Below, piece by piece: positions 1 through 8,044 of a stretch of DNA of 64,000 nt. A model generated the notes under the pieces. The model ran no database searches. It saw only the letters and a program-made list of their open reading frames with translations, and was not told the DNA's origin. This DNA is from Flavisolibacter ginsengisoli DSM 18119. Its GTDB lineage: Bacteria; Bacteroidota; Bacteroidia; Chitinophagales; Chitinophagaceae. The stretch is from assembly GCF_900129295.1 (NCBI RefSeq), contig NZ_FQUU01000020.1:20017-84016 (forward strand). Reading direction: 5' to 3'. Position numbers and translations under genes: made by a program. How positions within the stretch are numbered: the first letter of the stretch is position 1; each line of letters starts with the position of its first letter.

Positions 1-1149
1 GAAATAGCTGTTCATGATGCTTTGAATAACATTAAGCCCAAGTATGAAGGCTATGTACTAAATGACCGTGAGCAACATGCTGATCCAGATGCTGCTGTAG
101 CCGCCGCAGCCTATTGGGCTATAAAAGGACTGAACCGGCAAGGATCCTTTCCAGTAGATGTATGGTATAATGAAAGTCTTGCCACCATACCTGATAACGA
201 AAGCAAAGAGTTGGGAAAAACACTTGGCAAAAAAGCTGCTGACGCAATTATTTCCAACCGAGCAAATGACGGATTTACGCAAACTATCCTTACCTCACTC
301 ACCCCTGCTAATGGAGTGAATCCTGGTGAATATCGTTCAACAGTCACCGCCGTAAATAGTGTACCGACACAAACGCTTTTCCCTTTCAGGATACTTTATA
401 ACTGGGGCACAGTAATGAAGCCTTATGTAATTGAAAGCAACCAGCAATTCAGGCCTGACGGTCCTTACCCAGTCACCTCTAATGATTATACAGCCGATTT
501 CATTGAAGTTAAATCAAAGGGATCAAGGGCAGCAAATACAAGAACTGAAGAAGAAGATAAGATGTCAAAATTCTGGAGTGAGAACCGGCAATCTATCCTC
601 TGGAATAATATTGTGCGAAAAGCTATTGAAAACAAGAAGCTCGATGCATGGAAAACTGCAAGATTATTTGCCCTGATGCATGTATGTATGGCAGAAAGCA
701 TCAACTCACAATTTAATGCAGGATACTATTTTTATTCATGGAGACCAGAATCTGCTATCCGCCTGGCTGCAGCAGATGGCAATAACGATACTGAAGCTGA
801 CCCAACCTGGTTGCCTGCTTTGTCAGAAACGCCTACATCTGCTACTCCTTCTGTACCTGGTTATCCTAATGGCTTTGCTGCTTTTGGTGGAACAACAGCT
901 GAAATACTTCGACTGTTCTTTAACTCTGATGAAACCTCAATTGAAATCACTACTTCATCAACCAATCCTGCTGTTACAGAACCTAAACCTACCTTTCATT
1001 TCTCTACTTATTCTGAAGCGGCAAGAAGTAATTCGCTGAGCATGATCTATTCAGGATGGGATTTTAGAAAATCAGTTTTAGATGGAGAAACAATGGGAAG
1101 ACAAATTGCCAATTATGTATTTAACCATGCTTTTAAAGAAGTGGAATAA
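1..1149 (+). CDS. Vanadium haloperoxidase/PAP2-like protein, 5'-partial, degenerate active site
   Basis: The reading frame is open from base 1 (E-I-A-V-H-D-A-L), so the gene begins outside the window and its signal region is not seen. The frame fits the vanadium chloroperoxidase/PAP2 phosphatase superfamily: a helical start of the form HDALNNIKPKYEGY, a YSWRPESAIR stretch (about 733-762) and a PGYPNGFAAFGG stretch (about 856-891). In active members the vanadate or phosphate pocket is built from K-x6-RP, SGH and SR-x5-H. Here the Lys codon is Gly (721-723), SGH reads NGF (868-876), the Arg of motif 3 is Met (1042-1044) and its His is Asp (1060-1062). Only the RP of motif 1 is kept. The fold assignment is fairly sure; catalysis by the usual mechanism is unlikely. 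It may be a structural or binding paralogue. Confidence 0.7.
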   Translation, partial: EIAVHDALNNIKPKYEGYVLNDREQHADPDAAVAAAAYWAIKGLNRQGSFPVDVWYNESLATIPDNESKELGKTLGKKAADAIISNRANDGFTQTILTSLTPANGVNPGEYRSTVTAVNSVPTQTLFPFRILYNWGTVMKPYVIESNQQFRPDGPYPVTSNDYTADFIEVKSKGSRAANTRTEEEDKMSKFWSENRQSILWNNIVRKAIENKKLDAWKTARLFALMHVCMAESINSQFNAGYYFYSWRPESAIRLAAADGNNDTEADPTWLPALSETPTSATPSVPGYPNGFAAFGGTTAEILRLFFNSDETSIEITTSSTNPAVTEPKPTFHFSTYSEAARSNSLSMIYSGWDFRKSVLDGETMGRQIANYVFNHAFKEVE

Positions 1150-1618
1150 TTACATTAACAAGATATAAGCAGCCTAAACATTCCCAGGGGTATAATATAA
1201 TTAAACAAGGTGGCCTTAAAGCCGCCTTGTCCAGTTTAGTCTTTAACAGAGTTAAGCTCTACTGATCAGCCTCAAATATATTTTTTATAAGAACTATGAA
1301 ACTATTACGCAACCAAATGTTGTATGTATCAGCTGAAGTTTTTCACTGCTATTACTTTGTTATAGAGTTAAATACGAGCCCTTGCAAAAGAGCTAACGCA
1401 GTACTCTTTCCCATCAATGTATATGAATGACATGGAGGTATAATGAAAGATTGTGTATCCTTTGTGATTAGTTATTTCTTCTTTCAATAAGAAAAGTCTA
1501 TCTTCACCCTGACAATTTGAGCCTCGCATTAGTATTCAATAATTATTCTGCATCTGCATCTTAGTTAATTTTTACTCCTCGCCTTCCTCAGATATTTTTA
1601 ATCTATTTATATTTTCAA
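1150..1618. other. Intergenic region, 469 bp
   Basis: No ORF of coding character is seen here. The only clear structure is a hairpin at 1205-1230. The last 150 bases are AT-rich and should hold the promoter and leader of the RNA-binding protein gene, but no good TTG-N19-TAnnTTTG match was found. Confidence 0.5.
1205..1230. terminator. Hairpin downstream of the haloperoxidase-like gene
   Basis: The arms ACAAGGTGGC and GCCGCCTTGT pair over 10 bp with one G-T wobble around the loop CTTAAA. It lies 55 bp past the stop codon. The T-tract that follows is broken (CCAGTTTAGTCTTT), so termination may be weak. Confidence 0.45.
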
Positions 1619-1918
1619 ATGAACATTTATGTTTCCAATTTAAGCTTCAACGTACAGGATGAAGACTTAAGAGAATTTTTTACACCCTATGGTGAGGTTT
1701 CTTCAGCTAAGATCATCAACGACAGGGAAAGTGGCCGTTCAAGAGGCTTCGGCTTTGTTGAAATGAGCGATGATGAAGCATCTCAAAAGGCAATAACTGA
1801 ATTAAACGAAGCCACCATTGATGGCAGAACCATTAAAGTAATGGAGGCTAAACCGAAAGAGGATAGACCCGCCCGTAACTTCAATAGTGGTAACAGTTAT
1901 AACAAAAACAGATATTAA
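1619..1918 (+). CDS. RRM-domain RNA-binding protein
   Basis: A 99-residue protein made of one RNA-recognition motif and a short basic tail. RNP2 is IYVSNL at residues 3-8 and RNP1 is RGFGFVEM at 42-49, with the aromatic residues that stack on RNA bases in place. Residues 80-99 are Asn/Arg/Gly-rich and probably disordered. Single-RRM proteins of this size are common in cyanobacteria and Bacteroidota, where they bind single-stranded RNA, often as cold-shock or post-transcriptional regulators; the targets here are unknown. The gene is a single unit closed by a strong terminator at 1931-1960. The ATG at 1619 puts RNP2 directly after the initiator, as in homologues. Confidence 0.95.
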   Translation: MNIYVSNLSFNVQDEDLREFFTPYGEVSSAKIINDRESGRSRGFGFVEMSDDEASQKAITELNEATIDGRTIKVMEAKPKEDRPARNFNSGNSYNKNRY

Positions 1919-1930
1919 TTAGTTGTTTAT

Positions 1931-1960
1931 AAAAAAGCCCCGGTCAACCGGGGTTTTTTA
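1931..1960 (+). terminator. Intrinsic terminator of the RRM gene
   Basis: CCCCGG-TCAA-CCGGGG stem with an A-tract before it and TTTTTT after it, 12 bp past the stop codon. Confidence 0.9.
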
Positions 1961-1993
1961 TTGCTTATTTAGTTTCATCATTAAATTTTAAAC

Positions 1994-2239
1994 ATGGAAA
2001 GATTTGTAAAAGAAATAGAAGTAGGAAATGAAAACAGGTTATTTGAATTTACCCGTATGGAGAATGTGAATGGCGTTAAATTCTTTATTACATCTAAAGA
2101 TGAAAAAAAGAAACCTATTTCCTTTAGCCTGGTCCGTGCAAAAGATGATAACTGGAAGCTGAACCCAGGATCACTGCGTTGGTTGTATGGAATAGAGTCA
2201 CAATTAGCAGATGCTATTCGCGATTCCCGTTTAAATTAA
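1994..2239 (+). CDS. Conserved-looking hypothetical protein, 81 aa
   Basis: I do not recognise a family. The protein is small, charged and soluble, with no signal peptide or membrane segment. It begins MERFVKEIEV and has an internal K-K-K-P stretch and a Trp-rich end (NW..LRWLYGIE). It sits 34 bp after the terminator of the RRM gene and has its own terminator at 2344-2370, so it is transcribed alone. Normal codon use, an ATG start and framing by two terminators support it as a real gene. Confidence 0.7.
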   Translation: MERFVKEIEVGNENRLFEFTRMENVNGVKFFITSKDEKKKPISFSLVRAKDDNWKLNPGSLRWLYGIESQLADAIRDSRLN

Positions 2240-2343
2240 GCATTTGTATAGTAAACAGGGTTATTTGTTACTACAAATGAAATAGTGGTCAAGTAACTCG
2301 GTCGAACAGAAAAATGTTTAGGAGTAATCCCAACAGAAACAAT

Positions 2344-2370
2344 AGCAAGTAAGACTTGCTTTTTTCTTTT
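2344..2370 (+). terminator. Intrinsic terminator of the 81-aa gene
   Basis: Perfect 7-bp stem AGCAAGT-AAG-ACTTGCT followed by TTTTTCTTTT. It lies about 100 bp after the stop codon and before the convergent gene that ends at 2438. Confidence 0.8.
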
Positions 2371-2437
2371 TAAGTGCCACCAACCTTCATGGATATAATT
2401 TGCCTGGATTGCATATATATGCTTTAAGGTAATTGGA

Positions 2438-3979
2438 CTAGGGCTTACTGTTATTTATTATTTTGTAGATATCTACCCTCCTGTCCTTAAGGTTCCTTAC
2501 AGCCCCAAAACTGTGAAGTTCTTTTAACAGATCCACATCAACATCCGCTATCAATGTGGTTTCAGTATTTGGAGTGGCTTCCGCTTTGATTCCATTACTT
2601 GGAAATGAAAAGTCAGAAGGTGTAAAAACTGCCGATTGGGCGTATTGAATATCCATGTTGTGAACCTTAGGCAGGTTGCCCACACTACCAGCAATTGCCA
2701 CATAACATTCGTTTTCAATTGCCCTTGCCTGGGCGCAGCTACGTACACGGGTATAACCGTTTTGTGTATCTGTCATAAAGGGAACAAATAATATTTGCAT
2801 TCCCTGTTCAGCCAGCAAACGTGGTAATTCAGGAAATTCAACATCGTAACAGATCAGTATGCCGATCTTGCCGCAATCCGTGTCGAAAGTAGCAATTGAA
2901 TCACCTCCTACCATTCCCCAGGCACTCTTTTCCGCAGGTGTTAAGTGAATCTTCTCATACATCTCGTAGGTACCATCTCTGCGGCACAGAAATCCTACAT
3001 TGTGCAGCATTCCGTTGTCTAAATAAGGCATGCTCCCCGTAATGATATTAATGTTGTAGCTAATGGCATAGGCCATAAACTTATCCCTTAAAGGAATGGT
3101 TGATTTAGCTATTTCCCGCATGGCTTCGGCGCCACTTAAATGATTATAGGCAGTCATTAATGGAGCATTGAATAATTCGGGGAAGAGGATAAAATCACTT
3201 TGATAATCGCTAACAACATCCACAAAAAACTCGATCTGCTCACATAATGATTCCAGGTTCGGAAAGGGCCTCATCTGCCATTGTACCAATCCCAGTCTTA
3301 TAATTGATTTTTTAGAATTGATATGAGCTGCTTCCTCATTATAGTAGATATTATTCCATTCTAATAGAGAAGCGTATTCTAACGACTCTGTATCACCGGG
3401 CAAGTATCCCTTCAATATCTTTTTAACATGGAAATCGTTTGATAACTGGAAGGATAAAGTAGGGTCGTGGATTTCTTTTCCTTTCACCTTGTCAAGGTAT
3501 TCTTTAGGGGAAAGCTTATCTGCATAATTTTTAAATTGCGGAATACGCCCTCCTGCTATGATTGCCCTAAGGTTATGCCTTTCACATATTTCCTTCCGGG
3601 CATCATACAATCTTCTACCCAGGCGCATGCCCCTATACTCAGGGTGCACAAAAAAGTCGATGCCATATAAAACATCTCCTTTTGGATTGTGTGTAGAGAA
3701 AGTATAGTTCCCTGTAATCTGAGCATAGGTATGATTGTCGCCAAACTTGTCATAATCGACAATTAGTGAAAGGGCACATCCTGCTATAGCGCCATTGACC
3801 AATAAACAAATCTGCCCTTCCGGAAAGATCTCCACCAGCTTACTAATATGAGCCTCACCCCAAAAAGAAGCGCCTTCCCAATCGGAATAAGCTTCTACCA
3901 TGGAAGCTTTTAGCCCTAAATAATCATCTTTGGTAAGCTTCCTTAACTCGATCTTCAGATCCTCGTTCTTGATATCCAT
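2438..3979 (-). CDS. GNAT acetyltransferase / carbon-nitrogen hydrolase (nitrilase) fusion
   Basis: A 513-residue two-domain enzyme. Residues 1 to about 200 form a GNAT fold with the acetyl-CoA loop in VHPEYRGMRLGRRLYDAR (about 112-129). Residues about 225-500 are a nitrilase-superfamily amidase with the catalytic triad Glu (LFPELF, about 265), Lys (YEKIHL, about 342) and Cys (ILICYDVEFPE, about 379). The same domain order and length occur in Bacillus subtilis YhcX and many Bacteroidota; the substrate is unknown. Both active sites look intact. The fusion suggests linked acylation and amide cleavage on one small molecule, which is inference. The gene stands alone and is cytoplasmic. Confidence 0.93.
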   Translation of the reverse strand: MDIKNEDLKIELRKLTKDDYLGLKASMVEAYSDWEGASFWGEAHISKLVEIFPEGQICLLVNGAIAGCALSLIVDYDKFGDNHTYAQITGNYTFSTHNPKGDVLYGIDFFVHPEYRGMRLGRRLYDARKEICERHNLRAIIAGGRIPQFKNYADKLSPKEYLDKVKGKEIHDPTLSFQLSNDFHVKKILKGYLPGDTESLEYASLLEWNNIYYNEEAAHINSKKSIIRLGLVQWQMRPFPNLESLCEQIEFFVDVVSDYQSDFILFPELFNAPLMTAYNHLSGAEAMREIAKSTIPLRDKFMAYAISYNINIITGSMPYLDNGMLHNVGFLCRRDGTYEMYEKIHLTPAEKSAWGMVGGDSIATFDTDCGKIGILICYDVEFPELPRLLAEQGMQILFVPFMTDTQNGYTRVRSCAQARAIENECYVAIAGSVGNLPKVHNMDIQYAQSAVFTPSDFSFPSNGIKAEATPNTETTLIADVDVDLLKELHSFGAVRNLKDRRVDIYKIINNSKP

Positions 3980-4369
3980 AGGGATGCAATTTACCCCGCT
4001 TTTATAAAGTCCTTAGTTAAAACCCTGTTTTATAAAAGCTCATTTCTTTGATTTCTCTAAATTGAAAAAGTGGAAATTCCTGATTAGCTGCTATTGTCCT
4101 TATTGGTCCTAAACAGATTTGGCCACTTTAGTGTTGCGCAATTACATATGTTCTACCTTCAACCATAAGTACTTCCGTTTGGATGACGCCAAAATAAAAG
4201 CCACTTGCTTTTATTAGAGTTTGATCTTTTATGTCGGGAAGTAAGGATTGATACCTCTGACGTATTCTAGTGGAACACATTGTGCTACCATGCTGTACCA
4301 CATCCCGATTGATTAATGAATTTGCTATAATTCAATAAATGTTGATTTCAATTGCAGCTTTTAAAATAT
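3980..4369. other. Intergenic region, 390 bp, nothing recognised
   Basis: No ORF with coding character, no RNA gene and no strong hairpin was found. It holds the upstream region of the GNAT-nitrilase gene and the 3' side of the acyltransferase gene, both on the minus strand. Confidence 0.5.
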
Positions 4370-5485
4370 CTATACGGCAAGTTGTTCTAGCTTTCTTTGA
4401 GAAACAGCAAGGGGCTTTTTAAGGTGGAAGTATTTTTTTAATTCCAGAGCTTTTTCTTCTATCAAGACCCATGAAAGCCAGGAAATAAGCAACAATGTAA
4501 CAAAACTTTCTACCATGATAAGGCCTTCGCTATAATAGCCAATTTCCATGGGCAAAAAGCTATTAAGAGTTTTAAAATAGGATCGGAAGATTTGAGGGAT
4601 AACCAGGTGGTATAGGTAAATACCATAACTTATTTTCCCAATGAACATCAATGTGTTGCTTTCCAGTAAAAATTTAAAAGATTGTTTTTCTTCCGGAAGG
4701 GTGCTACGATACATGATATAATTAATCAACCACATTCCAAAAAAGGAAATAGATTCCCTGGCTATAATAAAGCTCCATTGCTGCTGAAGGGTTTGTATAA
4801 TTAAAACAATAAGGAGCATACAGAAACCTGCTGACAAAATGATATGCGTTTTTTTCAGGTAAGCCACCGGCTTTTCTACAAAGATCCAGGCTAAGAAGCC
4901 GCCCATAGCCAATGAGTCGAGACAAGTATAAGGCAGCATTTGTCCAAACAAATTATTTCTTACGCTGTATTCGCAAACAATGCCAGTGAAAGCTGTAGCA
5001 GCAAGCACATAAGGCATCCATTTCTTATTTAAAAATAAAATTAGCCAGGGCCAGAGAATGTAAAACTGCTCCTCCACTCCCAACGACCAAAGGTGAGAAA
5101 ACGTAAAATTCCAATGCTGTATTTTAAAAAAATAAATATTAGGGGTATAAGTAATCAAAAATTTCATTTCATAGCTTTCCACATCCTTAGAAAATAAAGA
5201 AAGCAGTGTTATGTACAGAAAGTAGATAGGGAAAATGCGCAATGTACGCCGTATAAAAAACCATATAAAAACATTTGTTAGTTTGATATTCTCCTTTTCT
5301 GCTTTGTTTCGTGCTGACAACAATATTTGGGTAATCAAAAAGCTGCTCAAAACATAAAATACATCTATTACGTTGAATCCATAGGGAATGTATTGTTTCA
5401 TAACATTGCCCGGTACCCAATGAAAGAATACAACAAAAAAAACAGCTAACGCTCTTATACTGTCAAAGGCTTTTATATATTTCAT
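4370..5485 (-). CDS. Acyltransferase 3 family integral membrane protein (OafA/YrhL-like)
   Basis: A 371-residue, very hydrophobic protein with about ten predicted membrane helices. The family hallmarks are present: near the N-terminus R-A-L-A-V-F-F-V-V-F-F-H-W (residues 11-23, catalytic His), and in the middle HLWSLGVEEQFY (about 126-137). Such enzymes move acyl groups (often acetyl) from the cytoplasm to sugars of O-antigen, exopolysaccharide or peptidoglycan on the outer face. No glycan biosynthesis cluster is adjacent, so the acceptor cannot be inferred. The ATG follows a stretch with no other in-frame start. The gene is AT-rich, which is usual for membrane proteins here. Confidence 0.92.
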   Translation of the reverse strand: MKYIKAFDSIRALAVFFVVFFHWVPGNVMKQYIPYGFNVIDVFYVLSSFLITQILLSARNKAEKENIKLTNVFIWFFIRRTLRIFPIYFLYITLLSLFSKDVESYEMKFLITYTPNIYFFKIQHWNFTFSHLWSLGVEEQFYILWPWLILFLNKKWMPYVLAATAFTGIVCEYSVRNNLFGQMLPYTCLDSLAMGGFLAWIFVEKPVAYLKKTHIILSAGFCMLLIVLIIQTLQQQWSFIIARESISFFGMWLINYIMYRSTLPEEKQSFKFLLESNTLMFIGKISYGIYLYHLVIPQIFRSYFKTLNSFLPMEIGYYSEGLIMVESFVTLLLISWLSWVLIEEKALELKKYFHLKKPLAVSQRKLEQLAV

Positions 5486-5615
5486 AAGGTGGAGGAAGGC
5501 AAGGCCACAGTCTTTGCTCTTTCCACAAAACTTAAAAAAATATGGCAGTGGTAAAAGAAAGTCAGGAGTTCATCTTTGTTCAGAGATTAAAAAGGGTTGT
5601 TTTTACTTTTTAGGT

Positions 5616-5900
5616 ACACTTCATGCATCCAGGTTTTTTGTTTTGTCTGGAAGACAGGATTAGCTACGCTGATCCTAAAATGGGCGGCCTAAAACAAACA
5701 AAGCCTCTGCTTGCACTTCGTGCATCCTGGGGTTTTTGTTTTTCCGCCATCAGCAAGCAAGCTTGCATGGCTCTAAAACAAATGATAGGATTAGCTACGC
5801 TGATCCTAAAATAGGGCGGCCTAAAACAAACAAAGCCTCTGCCTGCACTTCGTGCATCCTGGGTTTTTTGTTTTTCCGTTTTTGCAAGCAAGCTTGCAAC
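5616..5900. repeat. Structured tandem repeat next to the tRNA operon
   Basis: Two nearly identical units of about 91 bp, 5656-5746 and 5787-5878, start 131 bp apart. A partial tail of a third copy lies at 5616-5650. Each unit has a hairpin AGGATTAGC-TAC-GCTGATCCT (9 bp with one T-G wobble), then AAAACAAACAAAGCCTCTGC, then a TGCAC-TTC-GTGCA hairpin, then CCTGGG and a T-rich tail. The spacers share GCAAGCAAGCTTGCA, which contains the palindrome GCAAGCTTGC. The AAACAAACAAAGCCTCTG block also occurs, on the opposite strand, in the terminator of the adjacent tRNA operon. The copies therefore look derived from, or related to, that terminator. Confidence 0.8.
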
Positions 5901-5909
5901 ACTTCAAAA

Positions 5910-5938
5910 CAAAAAACCCCTGGCTTTCGCCAGAGGCT
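5910..5938 (-). terminator. Terminator of the tRNA-Ser/tRNA-Pro operon
   Basis: On the minus strand it reads GCCTCTGG-CGAAAG-CCAGGGG then TTTTTTG: a GC-rich stem with a GNRA-type loop and a T-tract, 13 bp beyond the 3' end of tRNA-Pro. Confidence 0.88.
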
Positions 5939-5950
5939 TTGTTTGTTTAG

Positions 5951-6024
5951 TCGGGAAGACAGGATTCGAACCTGCGACCCCCTGGTCCCAAACCAGGTGC
6001 GCTACCGGCCTGCGCTACTTCCCG
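5951..6024 (-). tRNA. tRNA-Pro (anticodon TGG)
   Basis: The minus strand folds as a 74-nt tRNA. The acceptor stem is CGGGAAG/CTTCCCG, the anticodon arm CCTGG-TTTGGGA-CCAGG reads TGG, and the T arm is GCAGG-TTCGAAT-CCTGT. The discriminator is A and no CCA is encoded. It lies 7 bp downstream of tRNA-Ser and shares its transcript and terminator. Confidence 0.97.
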
Positions 6025-6031
6025 TTTCCAG

Positions 6032-6122
6032 CGGTGAGGGAGGGATTCGAACCCTCGGTAGAGCTTTAAGGCCCTACGACGGTTTAGCAAACCGTTGATT
6101 TCAGCCACTCATCCACCTCACC
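6032..6122 (-). tRNA. tRNA-Ser (anticodon GCT)
   Basis: A 91-nt class II tRNA on the minus strand. The acceptor is GGTGAGG/CCTCACC with discriminator G, the anticodon arm ACGGT-TTGCTAA-ACCGT gives GCT, there is a long variable arm, and the T arm is GAGGG-TTCGAAT-CCCTC. It is the first gene of the two-tRNA operon. Confidence 0.97.
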
Positions 6123-6188
6123 CTTTGCCCACAATTCCCTCACCTCATTTGCAAGGGTTGCAAAAATAGGGATATCAGGGTAATTACT

Positions 6189-6236
6189 AAAAAAAATAAA
6201 CCCCAAATTCTAAAATTTTTGCTTTAGAATTTGGGG
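6189..6236 (-). terminator. Intrinsic terminator of dnaA
   Basis: Perfect 14-bp inverted repeat CCCCAAATTCTAAA / TTTAGAATTTGGGG (6201-6214 and 6223-6236). On the minus strand it is followed by TTTATTTTTTTT, about 24 bp past the dnaA stop codon. Confidence 0.9.
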
Positions 6237-6259
6237 CCTTTAATATAAATATCAATCTA

Positions 6260-7693
6260 TTACATAGCTGCCAACTGCACTTTTTGCTGTAGTTCCATCA
6301 CGCTGTCGCGGAAGGTACCATCAGTATCCATAAGGTCCTTTACAGTCTGGCATGAGTGAATTACTGTAGTATGGTCACGTCCGCCAAAATGTTCTCCAAT
6401 AGTCTTTAATGAATTCTTGGTAAATGCTTTAGCCAGGTACATTGTGATCTGCCTTGCCTGCACGATCTCCCTCTTACGGGTCTTCTGAAGAAGCTTGTCA
6501 TAAGGCACATCGAAATAATCACAAACCATTTTCTGTATGGTATCGATGGTAATTTCTTTACTGGATGTTTTTACAAAGTTTCGCAACACTTTTTTCGCAA
6601 GGTCTAGGTCAATTTCTCTTCGGTTAAGCGAAGATTGTGCCAATAAGGAGATCAAGGCTCCTTCCAACTCACGGATATTGGTGTTGATATTGTAAGCTAT
6701 ATACTTCACTACTTCTTTAGGCATTTCCAACCCGTCATTCTTCATCTTTCTTTCAAGGATCTCAATACGGGTGTCATAATCAGGCATTTGAATGTCTGCA
6801 CTTAATCCCCACCTGAAGCGACTTAATAATCTTTCCTGAACACCTTCAAGGTCTTTTGGTGATTTATCAGAGGTCAATACCAATTGCTTTCCTGATTGAT
6901 GCAGGTGATTGAAAATAGCGAAGAAAGCATCCTGGGATTTCTCTGCCCTGTTGAAAAATTGCACATCATCAATAATCAATACATCTATCAATTGGTAGAA
7001 GTGTATAAAATCATTTATGGCATTATTTCTACTATGGTCTACAAACTGGTTGATAAACTTTTCAGAACTCACATACAACACAACTTTATTAGGCTGCAGT
7101 CTTTTCACTTCATTTCCAATAGCCTGGGCAAGGTGTGTCTTTCCCAATCCTACGCCACCATAGATCACCAATGGATTGAATGAATTAGCTCCCGGCTTTT
7201 CCGCCACCGTTTTGCCAGCCCTGCGTGCTACCCTATTACTATCACCTTCTATATAAGACTCTAATGTATAATTTGGATTCAGTTGCGGGTCGATATGCAT
7301 TTTCTTCAACCCTGGAATAACAAATGGATTTTTGACAGGCGTGTTGATAACGAGTGGGAAGTCCATTTCATTATTGGTAAAAGATTTATAAGAATGACCC
7401 GCCATGTCAACAGTCACTGGTTTGTTGCGGGTATTACCTCCGTCCACCATAATCCGGTATTCCAGGCGTGCATCCTTTCCTAACTCTCTTTTTAATGTCT
7501 TGGCCAACAGGTTTACATAATGTTCTTCCAGGTATTCATAAAAGAACTGGCTTGGCACCTGGATGATTAAAACATTCTCTTTTAAAACAACAGGTTGAAT
7601 AGGCTCAAACCATGTTTTAAAATGCTGCCATTCTACAATATCTTTTATGATAGATAAACAATTGGACCAAACTAGTTCTGCATTTTTCTCCAT
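6260..7693 (-). CDS. dnaA: Chromosomal replication initiator protein DnaA
   Basis: DnaA binds 9-mer boxes at oriC, melts the duplex and loads DnaB. All four domains are present: an N-terminal DnaB/DiaA-contact domain (residues 1 to about 75), a linker, the AAA+ core with Walker A GGVGLGKTHLAQ (about 178) and Walker B LIIDDVQF (about 240), and the C-terminal DNA-binding domain with the signature GGRDHTTVIHSC (about 437). The ATG at 7693 gives 477 residues beginning MEKNAELVW, the usual start in this phylum; an in-frame TTG at 7702 would add three residues. The gene stands alone with a strong terminator. Two DnaA-box-like sites lie about 50 bp upstream, consistent with autoregulation. Confidence 0.98.
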   Translation of the reverse strand: MEKNAELVWSNCLSIIKDIVEWQHFKTWFEPIQPVVLKENVLIIQVPSQFFYEYLEEHYVNLLAKTLKRELGKDARLEYRIMVDGGNTRNKPVTVDMAGHSYKSFTNNEMDFPLVINTPVKNPFVIPGLKKMHIDPQLNPNYTLESYIEGDSNRVARRAGKTVAEKPGANSFNPLVIYGGVGLGKTHLAQAIGNEVKRLQPNKVVLYVSSEKFINQFVDHSRNNAINDFIHFYQLIDVLIIDDVQFFNRAEKSQDAFFAIFNHLHQSGKQLVLTSDKSPKDLEGVQERLLSRFRWGLSADIQMPDYDTRIEILERKMKNDGLEMPKEVVKYIAYNINTNIRELEGALISLLAQSSLNRREIDLDLAKKVLRNFVKTSSKEITIDTIQKMVCDYFDVPYDKLLQKTRKREIVQARQITMYLAKAFTKNSLKTIGEHFGGRDHTTVIHSCQTVKDLMDTDGTFRDSVMELQQKVQLAAM

Positions 7694-7741
7694 GTACGCC
7701 AAGGCAGTTTTTATATTGAGTTACAAATTTATTCAGATAAG

Positions 7742-7762
7742 TTTTTCACAGAGTGTGTAAAA
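7742..7762. promoter_or_regulatory. Pair of inverted DnaA-box-like 9-mers upstream of dnaA
   Basis: TTTTTCACA (7742-7750, plus strand) and TTTTACACA (7754-7762, minus strand) both fit the relaxed box TTWTNCACA and face each other across 3 bp. The next 70 bases are very AT-rich (7763-7835, with A9-T5 and TTTTTATAT runs), like an unwinding element. The rest of the 7694-8044 gap holds no ORF. Confidence 0.5.
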
Positions 7763-8044
7763 AATTATTTTTTTAGGACAGGAAAGCGAATATCTAAAAA
7801 AGCATGCTAAAAAAAAATTTTTATATCTGAGAATTTTTATTACCTGAAGAAGAAGACCAATTCCAAAAATTTCCCCTTTCAATCTACGAACATTTTGGGT
7901 TATTACAACTATAAAAAGCTGAACTCTTCTTTTAATCTGACAAGAATCATTTAATCAAATAGAATTGGGAACTCCTTATGCTTAATTCCCAATCTCTTCC
8001 TCCATTTTTGCATGGTCATTCTTTTCGGGATAAAAACCTGACAC

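Noticed and set aside
5623..5814. 63-codon ORF in the repeat array
   Set aside because: It follows the repeated units and has no coding character; the array explains the open frame.
5736..6098. 120-codon plus-strand ORF containing EDRIRTCDP
   Set aside because: It is the translation of the antisense strand of tRNA-Pro and tRNA-Ser and the repeat array, a well-known false ORF.
7694..7702. TTG start three codons upstream of the dnaA ATG
   Set aside because: The ATG at 7693 gives the N-terminus usual in the family.
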